Below are positions 11,450 to 22,063 of a stretch of DNA of 64,000 nucleotides, in pieces. The stretch spans positions 806,001-870,000 of the forward strand of contig NW_024067680.1 in the NCBI RefSeq assembly GCF_009389715.1, written 5' to 3'. The notes beneath the pieces were generated by a model that had not been told where the DNA came from, did no database searches, and was given only the letters and a program-made list of their open reading frames with translations. This stretch comes from Phoenix dactylifera (taxonomy: Eukaryota > Streptophyta > Magnoliopsida > Arecales > Arecaceae). The position numbers were made by a program, and so were the translations under genes. Position 1 is the stretch's first letter, and each line of letters starts with the position of its first letter.

Positions 11450-13120
11450 GACTTCAGAAGCAGGGGAGACCCAAAGATAAAACAAGTCTTTGTTTGGGTG
11501 TCTCCGCATCTGACTATTTTAGTACTTTGTAAATATGATGAGCCTTGAGATATACTGCGATTTTTGGAAATGGCCTTCGTGTGTTTTTGTTTCCTCCCGA
11601 ATTGCAGTTCGATATTATTTCACTTGTGTGTTTTTGCGACCTTTGAATTCCGATATGAACCAATTAAATGGCTGAGGCATTTGATTTTGATCGGCCCTTT
11701 CTAGGATCAAATTGAGAACACTTTGATACTAACGCCTTACTGGATGCATGTAATGTCTCATTTTATGTAGGAAAACTTGGAGATCCCCAACAATAATTCT
11801 CCAAAATATTGGTCTTGCCTCAGGCTTTGCTTGCACTTGATCCACCTACTTGGCATTCCATTCGCCAGAACTGCAACTGACACTGAGGATAATAAGGCAA
11901 CAATCCACTCAATCCATTTATTTGGGAACCCTATGCCTCAAAGCACTGCCAAAAGGAAATCCCAATTCATCTCGTCAAATGTCTTTCTCAAAATCTAGCT
12001 TACACGGTACCCCCTTGTATCTGAACTATCACAGTATGCAACCATTTCTTGAGCACTAAAAAAAGTTCTCTATAATCCATCTCTTTTTTATTAAGGCTGA
12101 TTGGGATTCATCCACCAACTGGGGAAGAAGTTTGGCTAATCTGGATGCTAGGATTTTAGTGATAATTTTCTACAGACCATCAAGTAAGCTGATGGGGCGA
12201 GAGTCACGAGCAGATAGAGAGCCATCTCAACGTAAGCAAAATTGAGGTGGGAGAGATCAAAGGTAGTATTGTGGAAGAAAAGCATGGGAAATCCATCCGA
12301 ATCTGGAGATAGAAACTCTATTAATAATGTCATTAATATGGATGTCCATATGACGAAGGGAGAGCTCTGCATAAACAAAGCCTCTACTTTAGTATACATA
12401 CATACATGTATATATGTCTAATGTAATTACACAGTAGGTCAACGATCGAACCAAACTACTATACTACAAGAGAAAGACATCAAGATTGGCTATGCTCTGG
12501 CTTTGCACGGCCAACGACTCTGGCGAAGTCACCCAGCTCAAGAGAGCATGCTTTACCGCATCTTGAGCCTCCACAGTGGTGGCACAAAGCAGAAGGAGGG
12601 GGTCTGCAAATCTTTTGCCTGGGGCTCGATGGCTCCCCGACCTCACTGTTTCGCTCCCCAACCTCATCATTGTTGTTTGCAGTCGAATCAAGATTGTCGT
12701 AGTCGGCCCATGGGAAGAGCCTCACCGTCTAGTTTCGACCCTCATTGAAGCCCTCCATGAAGGATTTAACCGTAATGAGGGCGAGCCGCGCTCGGTAGCT
12801 CCCCAACCCCATTAACCTCTCCATTGCCCGAGAAGTTTTCTTCTCAGCCTAGGCAACCTAGAGCCGAGCAACCCTCAATTCCTACTCCATTAACCTCTCC
12901 ATTACCGAAGATGCCCCCAGGAGACCCCAACGAAAGATGTTTGAAGGCGGAAAAAGAGACCGTTGGAATTCCTGGTATCCCGATATTCCGAGCCCGCGCT
13001 ATCTTCTTCGTTTTCTCTTTGGCCGTTGGAATATGGAATTATCTCTTCGCTGATATTCCTAGCTGACCGAAACCTCTTTCCCGTCTGATCACCCTTTCCT
13101 GTGTGGTCCCTCTTTGCCGT
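11450..13120. other. Intergenic DNA
   Basis: Apart from the 3' untranslated region of the first DUF3774 gene (to about 11560), I see no supported gene. The stretch 12480-12900 is more GC-rich and has two similar runs reading CATTAACCTCTCCATT (around 12810 and 12887), suggesting an old local duplication. Confidence 0.5.
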
Positions 13121-13381
13121 GAGACTGTGCCCCACTCTCCCTCTGACTCTGTTTTAACAGAGAGTCCCTGTTGGCCTGCCATTTTCTGTCCAAAGATTTC
13201 GAGCTGATTGCAATTCAGAAGCATCTGTTCCCTGTTGACCCAAAATGCTGAGAGTCACTCTTCCTCTTTCCATGAGACTGTGCCCCACTCTCCCTCTGAC
13301 TGTATTTTAACAGAGTCCCTATTGACCTGCCATTTCCGGTCCAAATATTTCGGGCTGATTGCAATTCAGAAGCATCTGTTC
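13121..13381. repeat. Tandem duplication, period 153 bp
   Basis: The segment from GAGACTGTGCCCCACTCTCC at 13121 recurs at 13274. Both copies run to GCAATTCAGAAGCATCTGTT. Each matching part is about 108 bp and they are separated by a 45-bp spacer. A few substitutions separate the copies. I see no coding role. Confidence 0.75.
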
Positions 13382-15411
13382 ATCCTTTCCTCCTTTTTCT
13401 AACCTGATTTTCATGCTATTTGTTCTTATGATAGCGAAGCTGTAATTATTTCTATCTCAGAGCACACAAATCTCGATCAAATTCATAAGAAAATAGTGAA
13501 AAGGCGGACACATCTATCTTCTACAATAATAGAAGTTAAATTTTATATTCCAAACAAGTTTCGAATGCTTGTTACCCTCATGGGCGATAAGCATGTTCGA
13601 AATATGCATCAAATACATATTAAGTTAAATGCGCCGGTGATCGAAATGGTTGTTACTCATTCTCCAAGCTTGATCGAAGTTGCTGATGTGCTAATTAATA
13701 AGAGGTAATGCAGAAGTTATTTTCATCCATTTATGTCTTGCCATTCGTAGTTTAAATTATTGTTGTATTGCATATTTCACTTCTTAGTTTGTGTATTTTA
13801 AGCTCAACATGGTTAGTTACTATGCTAAAATTTTGTCTAACCTATTGTATGAATAGTGGCCCATCCCATGATGTTGAATGTAGTTGCAGATCCAAAATTG
13901 TTTTAAAGGGTGGCTCAAGTAATTTCGATCAAATTGTTGAAGAAACAAAAGCCGCAATTGAAGAGGAACCTACTCAAAAAAATTCTTTGGATGCTTGGAA
14001 AACCTCTATAGAGGGCGTTGGTTAGGAGTTCAAGAATGTGAAAAGTCTTCGTGACACAATTCAAGGACGAGACCGCATTTCTATACCTCTTCCGGGGGGG
14101 GGGGATGTTTCTTTGTTTATTGTAATTGACTTGTGGAGCTCCAATAATGCACTACTGATAAGCTCCTATAAAGTTACTCGATTGAGAGGGTGAATCCTCC
14201 TTTTTAATGGTAATTGCCATACTAGCTTCACCTATTTTGCCGACTTTCATTTTTTTTAGCCTTTTTATAAGTCTTGGAAAGCTGTGACATGGCCTTTGCT
14301 TTTCTGTTGCCTTTCTCTCGCGTGCTCCTAACTTGACGCCCCTGCATAAGGAGAAACATATTTGGTGGCAGTTCCACATTCCTTTCTAGCTTTAGCATCA
14401 GTAGACCAAATAACCTGATAGAAAAATGCATTTTATATAATGACCATTTATACTACCATTCTAAAAACATATGCAGTACGAAGCAAACAATTATATACCT
14501 CCACGTCATCTGCATTATGGTGCATATCATCTTTCTCCACAGCAGCTTGGTCCATAGCTTCACCAACTGCAGTATGCTCTTCCCTCACCTAATAATTTGT
14601 TGTATTTAATTCATACATTAGTATATACTTGACAAGATTCCATAGTTAATAATTCGTCCAACTTTGCTTACCTCAGCAGAAACTGCAGCATGCTCACTAG
14701 GTTTGTTATCCACTAGAAGACCCTTATCTCATAGGACCTTCTCGACTCTCAACAGCCTCTTATTGATCAGGACAATCCTATCATCCTCCCCATTGATATC
14801 TCCTAAGATAGGTGATGAGGTCAGACGTAAATCTCCCCTTCCTATGCAGTTTGACCTCATCGTCCGTCATACTCAAACTAAGGATGAGTGCGAAATCACT
14901 CTCTACAAAAGGTACTAGAACCCTACCAAACCAAAAATCCTCCTCCACATCATCCTAAAAGAAGAGCAATGTGTCCAAGATAGGCCTACTCTGTTTGATA
15001 TATGAAAGGCCTAACATATGCCCAAAAGGAGTGCCACTAACCCTTTCCTTCTGCTCACAAGATATAGATGGAACTAAGATGACGGTAAAATTGACAAAGT
15101 GGCTGAAGTAACACCTTCTGTTGACCATATTAGTAGGGCCAATAGCAGATGCTTTGTTCGTAGTCTGAATTTGGGCCATCTATGATGTCTGCATCACAAA
15201 TATATTCAAACAATAATTTTCAATAATATCAACTTAAAATTAGAAACACATAATTCAGTAAAACATCTTGCATTAATAAATGATCTTAAAAACTAATACA
15301 AAGAGTAGAAATAGCACTGAATAGCTATCAGTGAAGGATATTCAAGATTTTTCCATCATAAATATGGCAAATGTGCTATCCCAACCTCTCTATCTATTAA
15401 TTTCTAGAATC
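13382..15411. other. Intergenic DNA with decayed TE-like remnants
   Basis: There is a G-run at 14093-14105 and several short open frames. The only recognisable piece is a possible DUF1985-like remnant (listed separately). The frames at 13496-13708 and 13768-14025 look like parts of a decayed coding sequence, but I do not recognise them. Confidence 0.4.
14815..15179 (-). pseudogene. Possible DUF1985-like transposon remnant
   Basis: On the minus strand, a frame with SGTPFGHMLGL followed, across a stop codon near 14955, by a segment ending VESDFALILSL resembles the DUF1985 pattern (TPFGxFLxL... then eFALvtGL) found in Ulp1-bearing transposon proteins. The match is short, interrupted by stops and made from memory of the family, so it is tentative. 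Confidence 0.3.
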
Positions 15412-15416
15412 CTAAC

Positions 15417-16145
15417 TATTGCTGGGGGTCCAAACCGAGAACGATTGGCACAGCGGTGTGAACGGGGTTCCCTTGGAATTGCTTCGGTTGCGCTCCACCT
15501 TCCGCTGGGAAACTTGCAAGCAAGCCTCGCACCACCACCGGGGTGGTGGGGGCCCTCCGACGATCAAGTTAGGGAAGATCGAAGGAGAAGGAGAGGTAGC
15601 AGGTAAGATGATACTCTGAAAAATCTTTCTTACCCTCCCCTTCCCCCCCAGCCGCATATATATCAGGCTGGGGGGTTTTTTTGGGGATTGGTCATCGTGT
15701 GGCACGATGGGGTTGCCACTGACATGGTCGTTACAGGACATCGTGGGGCAGCGCCGGGTACGGCCATGGCAGGGCGTAGTGGAGCTCCGCTTTGTACGGC
15801 TGTTACAGGGGATCGTGGGGCAGCGCCGGATACGGCCGTTGCAGGGAGTAGTGGAGCAGGGGGCCGCGGCGTGCCTCAGGGGAACAGTCTGTTGTTGTCA
15901 AGAGATTGCCGACTTGGGGTCGGATTGCTGGATCAAGGGGCACCCGACTCGGGGTCGGGCTGCGGAGCCGAAGATATCCGACCCGAGGTCGGATTGCTGG
16001 ATCAAGGGGCACCCGACTCGGGGTCGGGCTGCGGAGCCGAAGATATCCGACCCGAGGTCGGATTGCTGGATCAAGGGGCAGCCGTAGTCTTTCTGGGCGC
16101 GCGTGCCGGTCACGTGGGGCATGGTGGCTAAGTTCCCCCGTAACA
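15417..16145 (-). repeat. 3' LTR of the Tat element, 729 bp
   Basis: It matches 27574-28233 but has one extra 69-bp unit of an internal tandem repeat (about 15905-16080, containing CCGACTCGGGGTCGG and CCGACCCGAGGTCGG). Its plus-strand left end reads TATTGC where the other LTR has TGTTGC. Confidence 0.92.
15644..15682. other. Hairpin with TATA in the loop (3' LTR copy)
   Basis: A perfect 10-bp stem, CCCCCCAGCC paired with GGCTGGGGGG, encloses the 12-base loop GCATATATATCA and is followed by seven T. The ATATATAT in the loop is the best TATA candidate in the LTR, so the LTR promoter may sit in a cruciform-capable palindrome. Confidence 0.7.
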
Positions 16146-16160
16146 GTAGCCCCCCACTTC
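16146..16160 (-). other. Polypurine tract of the Tat element
   Basis: On the minus strand, GGAAGTGGGGGGCTAC lies directly inside the 3' LTR (which starts TGTTACGGGGG), in the position of the plus-strand primer. Confidence 0.65.
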
Positions 16161-16411
16161 CGAGCCTGGAACCAGGAGGGGAACGGGTGAAGGGAGTGAT
16201 GCTTCGAGATTGCCGCCATCCCTCGGAAAGGCGCGCGCGCTCCGAGCTCCCCGCCTTCTTTATGGCGTATGGCGGTTGTCGCTGATCTGGCGGTCTGCGG
16301 ATTTCGGCGGACATCCTTCCTTAATGGCGTCGATTCGCCTTTGGGGCGCGAACGATCCTTCGGTAGCCAGGCGTCCTCTGGCGTCACCGAGGCGTCACCC
16401 GCCTTTCTGCC

Positions 16412-16680
16412 TATTTAACCGGGGGCCCTCCCCCGTCCGCCTTTCTCTTCACAGGCATCCTCGAGTTTTTCCCTTGTGCTGCTGCCGTTGCCGTCGGACT
16501 GTTCGTTCGCTCCTCCTTTGACGCTCTCGGAGCCGTTCTTCCTTCCCTTCCGGTGAGTTGCCCCACTCTTCAATTTAGGGCTCTCCGTACTTTCTCCTTT
16601 CGTATTAGTGTACCCCAGTCGTTCCGGTCCCTTCTCCCCTCTTGACCCCGTCCTGACCGTAGATTCACTGGCCGTTAGGG
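16412..16680 (+). promoter_or_regulatory. TATA box and leader of the antisense Tat gene
   Basis: TATTTAA at 16412-16418 is followed by a leader with a likely 5' UTR intron: donor CCGGTGAGT at 16553 and acceptor CCGTAG ending 16662. The coding ATG follows at 16681. The promoter lies inside the element, some 270 bp from the inner edge of the 3' LTR, and points against gag-pol. Confidence 0.6.
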
Positions 16681-19002
16681 ATGGACGAAGTAAGAGCGGA
16701 CCGTATTCAGTCGGAGCTGGTCCCCGAAAACCTAGATAGGTTCGTGGCCCGGTACCACCTTCCCGAAGCCTGCAACGTTACGCTTCCGGGGCCTGAGGAG
16801 AGGATGTCCCATCCTCCTCCAGGAAAGGTCGCCATCAATGAGGACATCCTTCGGGCTGGGTTCCGCTTTCCCCTCTCGGACTTAGTCGTGCAGGTGCTTC
16901 GAGGTTTAAGAGTGGCGCCGACGCAACTGGTGCCGAACTCATGGCGTACCCTGACGGCCTTCCAGGTTCTCTGCCGCATGCACGAGGTTCCCGCCACCCT
17001 GAACGTCTTTTGGGAATGCTACGGCCTGAACGGCCACCCCCGGGACAGAGGGTGGTGGTGCTTTGCGGCGCGGCGAGGGTGCGGCCTCGTCAAGGAGGCT
17101 CCTTCCTCCATTCATGGCTGGAAGGAGCGTTTCTTTTTCATCGACGTAGATCCCTCTTGGGGAATCGGGACAACCTGGGAGACGCCGATGAAGTCCCCGA
17201 TCGGCCTATCGAGGTTGTCGAGGGAGGAGTCCGATGGCGTCGCCATCTTGAGGGGGTTGGTTGCCGAGGGCCGGCTCCCCCCGGTGGCTCGCCTTATTTC
17301 CGAGGATGCCTTGGTGAACGTCGGTCTGAGCTCGGTCCCCGCCGACCGTGAGCCCGCCACGACTTCTTCTTTTTAGCTCTTTTCTCCTCTTTCATTTCTT
17401 CTTTCCATCAGTTTCTCGGTTTCTAACCATCTCGTCCTTTTTGCAGAAATCGACGACGTCATGCAGTCGGACAAGGCAATGGCTGTTAGTAGGGCGTCCC
17501 TACTGGAAGCGGTCCGGAGGAAGAAACGGACTCCTCCGAGCGGGGTCCCACCGGCGAAGAAGCCCCGCCAGCAGGCGACTCCGACGCCGACAGACGGGTC
17601 CGGGCCCACCGATCAGGGGGACGCCGCGGGCTCGGACCGACAGTTGACGCCGCATCAGCCCTCCGGTGATGAGACTACCGTTTTTCTGGAGGTGTCATCC
17701 GGGCGCGCCCGAGACGGCCGGGTCGGACGCGGTCGGTCCCCAGCCCGGCCTTCGACTCGGTCGGCTTCGGATGATACGGGAAGGAGGGGCGCGCCGAGGC
17801 CCCGGCCGAGCGGGACCCTGTCGATTTCTGGCGCGGCCCCCGCCCCGAACACGGTCGGCATGACTCTCCCCCAAGCGATGGGTAAGGGTAAGGCTGCAGA
17901 ACCACCATCCGGCTCCGGGGCGAAGTCGGGGTCGGCCTTCACTTTCGCCGGCGCCCGAAACCTCGTCGAGACGGTGCTGCTGGAGGGGGACCGTAGGCAG
18001 GTCCGGCAGATGGGTATCTCTGAAGTTGGAGCTGCCAGCTGCGTCTGTCTCATGTCGGTGAGTGTTCTTTTGGTCGCTTTCGTCATTTATAGGCTCTATT
18101 GATCCCCGTCTGACGCTCTCATTTTTCCTACCTCTTAGCTCGCCCAATACATGATCCGCCTGGAGGAGAGCCACGAGGAACAGGCGGGGCTTCTGGCGAG
18201 GGCCGAGAGGCGATTGAAAGCTGTAGAGGAGGGAGGCCGGGCTGCGGCGGGGAGGACGACCAGGGACCTCGAGACGAGGCTCCAGGTGGCCGAAGAGCGG
18301 GCACTCGGCTTCGCCGCCCTCGAGAGGCAACTGTTGGAGGCTCAGGAGCAACTCAAGGTTGCCTCGGGTCTCGAAAGCGAGATCAGGAAGGCGGAGGAGC
18401 GGGCCGAAAAGCAGTCCCGGAAGGCTGCCGACTTTCGGGAGAGGTGGGAGAAGGCCCAGCAGTCGGCCGACAACGCCCGCAACCGAACCCGATCTCTTGA
18501 AGCCAAGCTGGCCGAATTGGAGTCGGCCTTTGAGGGGACTCGTGCGAGCAACCAGGAGCTTCATTCGCGCCTGGAGGAGGCTGAGGCTGCTCGCGTCGCT
18601 GCCGAGGCGAAGCACATGGAGGCTCGGGCCGATCTGCTGAGGGTCTCTTCCGAGGCGGACGACCGGATTGTGGCGAAGGTCATGGAAGCGAAAGCTCAGA
18701 TTACGGAGCGAGTGGAGGCGGCGCTGGCCGAGAAGAGCGCGGAAATCGGGCGTCAGGCGGTACAGGCCTATCGTCAGTCCGCCGAGTTCATCCGTGACAT
18801 GTCGGACGCGGGGTCCGACTCCTTTGCCTTAGGCTTCGATGAAGGCCTGGCAAGGGTGTCCGCTAAATACCCCGAAATTGACCTGAGTGGGGTCTCCCTC
18901 CTCGACTCCCCTCCGATGCCATTGCCTGCCGATTCTCCAACCGTCTCCCTACCCTTCGCGGACGCGCTCGCCGTTCCCGACCCAGGGGTTCCTCCAAGCT
19001 GA
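16681..19002 (+). CDS. Antisense accessory gene of the Tat element (PF04195-like)
   Basis: Three exons join in frame: 16681-17347, 17447-18057 and 18139-19002. All introns are GT-AG (donors GTGAG and GTGAGTG; acceptors TTGCAG and TCTTAG), giving 713 residues without a stop. The N-terminal part, about residues 40-190 with FPLSDLVVQVLRGL and the later GWKERFFFI, fits the plant 'putative gypsy type transposon' domain (Transposase_28). A basic, proline-rich middle precedes a long Glu/Ala-rich coiled coil (about residues 430-620) and a tail with GFDEGLARV. Tat elements are known to carry such extra frames in sense or antisense; their function is unknown. Unlike gag-pol of the same element, this gene is unbroken. 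Splice sites are predicted by eye but their phases agree. Confidence 0.82.
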
Positions 19003-19174
19003 CTCTCTGTACTTTTCTTTGTTCTTTTCTTTGTATGTTGGCGTTTTGCCACGTTGTATGGGTCTCGACCCTGATGCAACGAAAGTTAATGCAAACAAAG
19101 TGTTTCCTCATTTCACTTTCGTCCTTCCTCTTTTTAACTCCTGGTAGCGCCTCGCCGACTCCTGACTCTTGAAG
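19003..19174 (+). other. 3' end of the antisense Tat gene
   Basis: T-rich sequence after the stop is followed by GTTAATGCAAAC near 19086. The transcript probably ends here, just before the tandem arrays. No exact poly-A site can be assigned. Confidence 0.4.
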
Positions 19175-19404
19175 TTCTTCCGGCGCTAGGCCAGGCATCC
19201 GAGGGTTAGGCCTCAGAAAATTTTTCCGGCGCTAGGCCAGGCATCCGAGGGTTAGGCCTCAGGAAATTCTTCCGGCGCTAGGCCAGGCATCCGAGGGTTA
19301 GGCCTCAGAAAATTCTTCCGGCGCTAGGCCAGGCATCCGAGGGTTAGGCCTCAGGAAATTCTTCCGGCGCTAGGCCAGGCGTCCGAGGGTTAGGCCTCAG
19401 GAAA
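19175..19404. repeat. 46-bp tandem repeat, five copies
   Basis: The core CGGCGCTAGGCCAGGC starts at 19181, 19227, 19273, 19319 and 19365, an exact 46-bp period. Units carry GGCATCCGAGGGTTAGGCCT and differ by one or two bases. Related sequence is embedded in the adjacent 121-bp repeat. Confidence 0.92.
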
Positions 19405-20993
19405 TTCCGCTCGTTGGTCGGCCAAGGCTGGCGCAAGCCGAGGCGACCGGTCGGGGCTTCAGGCTAGTCTGCTCCCGGGATGATCATCGGGTTAGCCTGG
19501 CATCCGAGGACCGAGCCTCGGGGAATTCCGCTCGTTGGTCGGCCAAGGCTGGCGCAAGCCGAGGCGACCGGTCGGGGCTTCAGGCTAGTCTGCTCCCGGG
19601 ATGATCATCGGGTTAGCCTGGCATCCGAGGGCCGAGCCTCGGAGAATTCCGCTCGTTGGTCGGCCAAGGCTGGCGCAAGCCGAGGCGACCGGTCGGGGCT
19701 TCAGGCTAGTCTGCTCCCGGGATGATCATCGGGTTAGCCTGGCATCCGAGGGCCGAGCCTCGGGGAATTTCGCTCGTTGGTCGGCCAAGGCTGGCGCAAG
19801 CCGAGGCGACCGGTTGGGGCTTCAGGCTAGTCTGCTCCCGGGATGGTCATCGGGTTAGCCTGGCATCCGAGGACCAAGCCTCGGGGAATTCCGCTCGTTG
19901 GTCGGCCAAGGCTGGCGCAAGCCGAGGCGACCGGTCGGGGCTTCAGGCTAGTCTGCTCCCGGGATGGTCATCGGGTTAGCCTGGCATCCGAGGACCAAGC
20001 CTCGGGGAATTCCGCTCGTTGGTCGGCCAAGGCTGGCGCAAGCCGAGGCGACCGGTCGGGGCTTCAGGCTAGTCTGCTCCCGGGATGATCATCGGGTTAG
20101 CCTGGCATCCGAGGGCCGAGCCTCGGGGAATTCCGCTCGTTGGTCGGCCAAGGCTGGCGCAAGCCGAGGCGACCGGTCGGGGCTTCAGGCTAGTCTGCTC
20201 CCGGGATGGTCATCGGGTTAGCCTGGCATCCGAGGACCAAGCCTCGGAGAATTCCGCTCGTTGGTCGGCCAAGGCTGGCGCAAGCCGAGGCGACCGGTCG
20301 GGGCTTCAGGCTAGTCTGCTCCCGGGATGGTCATCGGGTTAGCCTGGCATCCGAGGACCAAGCCTCGGAGAATTCCGCTCGTTGGTCGGCCAAGGCTGGC
20401 GCAAGCCGAGGCGACCGGTCGGGGCTTCAGGCTAGTCTGCTCCCGGGATGATCATCGGGTTAGCCTGGCATCCGAGGGCCGAGCCTCGGGGAATTCCGCT
20501 CGTTGGTCGGCCAAGGCTGGCGCAAGCCGAGGCGACCGGTCGGGGCTTCAGGCTAGTCTGCTCCCGGGATGATCATCGGGTTAGCCTGGCATCCGAGGGC
20601 CGAGCCTCGGGGAATTCCGCTCGTTGGTCGGCCAAGGCTGGCGCAAGCCGAGGCGACCGGTCGGGGCTTCAGGCTAGTCTGCTCCCGGGATGGTCATCGG
20701 GTTAGCCTGGCATCCGAGGACCGAGCCTCGGGGAATTCCGCTCGTTGGTCGGCCAAGGCTGGCGCAAGCCGAGGCGACCGGTCGGGGCTTCAGGCTAGTC
20801 TGCTCCCGGGATGGTCATCGGGTTAGCCTGGCATCCGAGGACCGAGCCTCGGGGAATTCTGCTCGTTGGTCGGCCAAGGCTGGCGCAAGCCGAGGCGACC
20901 GGTCGGGGCTTCAGGCTAGTCTGCTCCCGGGATGATCATCGGGTTAGCCTGGCATCCGAGGGCCAAGCCTCGGGGAATTCCGCTCGTTGGTCG
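19405..20993. repeat. 121-bp tandem repeat, about 13 copies
   Basis: Identical landmarks (GGATGATCATC or GGATGGTCATC) recur every 121 bp from 19480 to 20932. Each unit includes the palindromes CGACCGGTCG and CCCGGG. Two variants occur: GATGATC usually with GAGGGCC, and GATGGTC with GAGGACC. Their order (A A A B B A B B A A B B A) shows that multi-unit blocks were duplicated. Because 121 is not a multiple of 3 the array does not encode a repeated protein. The 3' non-coding part of Tat elements is known to be hypervariable and a source of satellites. Confidence 0.95.
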
Positions 20994-22063
20994 CGCCCCT
21001 ATCACTTGCCGCTCGATGGGGTTTCTCCGTGGCCAGCTGCGATCGTGTTTCTCCTCCTCTCGAAGCGTCGCCTGGGGAACACCAGAAGGCCATTAAATGC
21101 TAATTGAGGCGTTACCTGGGAAATCGGACCGGCCAGTTGCTGCTTGCGAGGAGTGCCAGTTAAGCGGCCGCGATACGCGCGTTCTTCGAGGCGGATGCGG
21201 CCTGGACGCGTGCGGAGATATGTGGGCCGCGGGATACACGCCGCCCGGAGTGTCCTGCACGAAGAATGCAATTAAGGAGAACGACGCTTAGGAGATCGTG
21301 GGGGGATAAACCTCGAGAGCCGGAACGGCTCCTGATTCGATGTGCCCGCATTTATTGGAGCCACCCGCATCGGAACGACCAGGGGGCCACAGTTTGGCTA
21401 TAAATATAAGCGCAGGTGCGGTGGAGCCTGCCAAGCCGGAGCTGTTCAGGTTGCCATGGATCGTGGACCTCCTCTCCGGCGCGTGGCTGGGAAACCCCCG
21501 CCGGAGGAACGGGAGGCGCGCCCCTCGCAACTTTCGCCAACTAGTCGTTTCATCTGGGATCAACAGGGAGATTCTCTCCGGTGGAACTCCGTTCTAGGCG
21601 TTTCATCCGGGATCACATCCCCCCTCTTTTCAGTCCCACCTCCCGATTGAGCTCTGCGCTAGACGCTTCATCCGGGATCGCGCCTCCTCGCGCTCTTCTC
21701 CCTTGTATTCCTTTCCTCCCCTTCTCCTGGGAAGGACCGGAATATCCCTTGGAGGTGGCGTTCCTCTAGAAGCAGTGCGAACTTCTTCTTCGTCCGCGCC
21801 GGCTCTTCGTCTTTTGCGTGAGGCGTCGATGGCGCCTCCGGGGGGACGCACCCACGCCCGGTGGGATTGCAGCTGCTTCGGATGGAGGGTTCGGGATCCC
21901 AGATCTTCAGCTTAACGGAGTCCCCACCTCTTCCTTACTTTCTTTACTCCCCAATTCCCCTCTGGGAATTCTTTGTAATCACACGAACACGCCATTGTAA
22001 CCAGGAATTATTGAGATGAAAAGGACTATACATTTTTTGAACTGTCTTTCTGGCTTTGTCTTT
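20994..22063 (+). other. Possible second antisense transcription unit in Tat
   Basis: A strong TATA box (TATAAATA, 21399-21406) points to the plus strand. About 600 bp downstream lies a T-rich, AT-rich end (around 21960-22030, with TTGTAATC and ATTATTGAGATG). Only short frames lie between. It could be a non-coding antisense transcript ending at the pol stop codon, or the remnant of another promoter. No protein is recognised. Confidence 0.35.

Noticed and set aside
15644..15682. GC hairpin plus T run as a bacterial-type terminator
   Set aside because: This is a plant LTR; factor-independent terminators do not apply to its polymerase II transcription. The TATA in the loop is the more relevant feature.
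15688..16521. Several 100-190-codon frames across the Tat LTR
   Set aside because: They follow the 69-bp tandem repeat (a multiple of 3) in several frames and differ between the two LTRs, so they are not conserved genes.
19480..21107. A ladder of thirteen 81-98-codon open frames starting every 121 bp
   Set aside because: They are the same chance frame repeated by the tandem array; 121 is not a multiple of 3, and each frame simply ends in the next unit.
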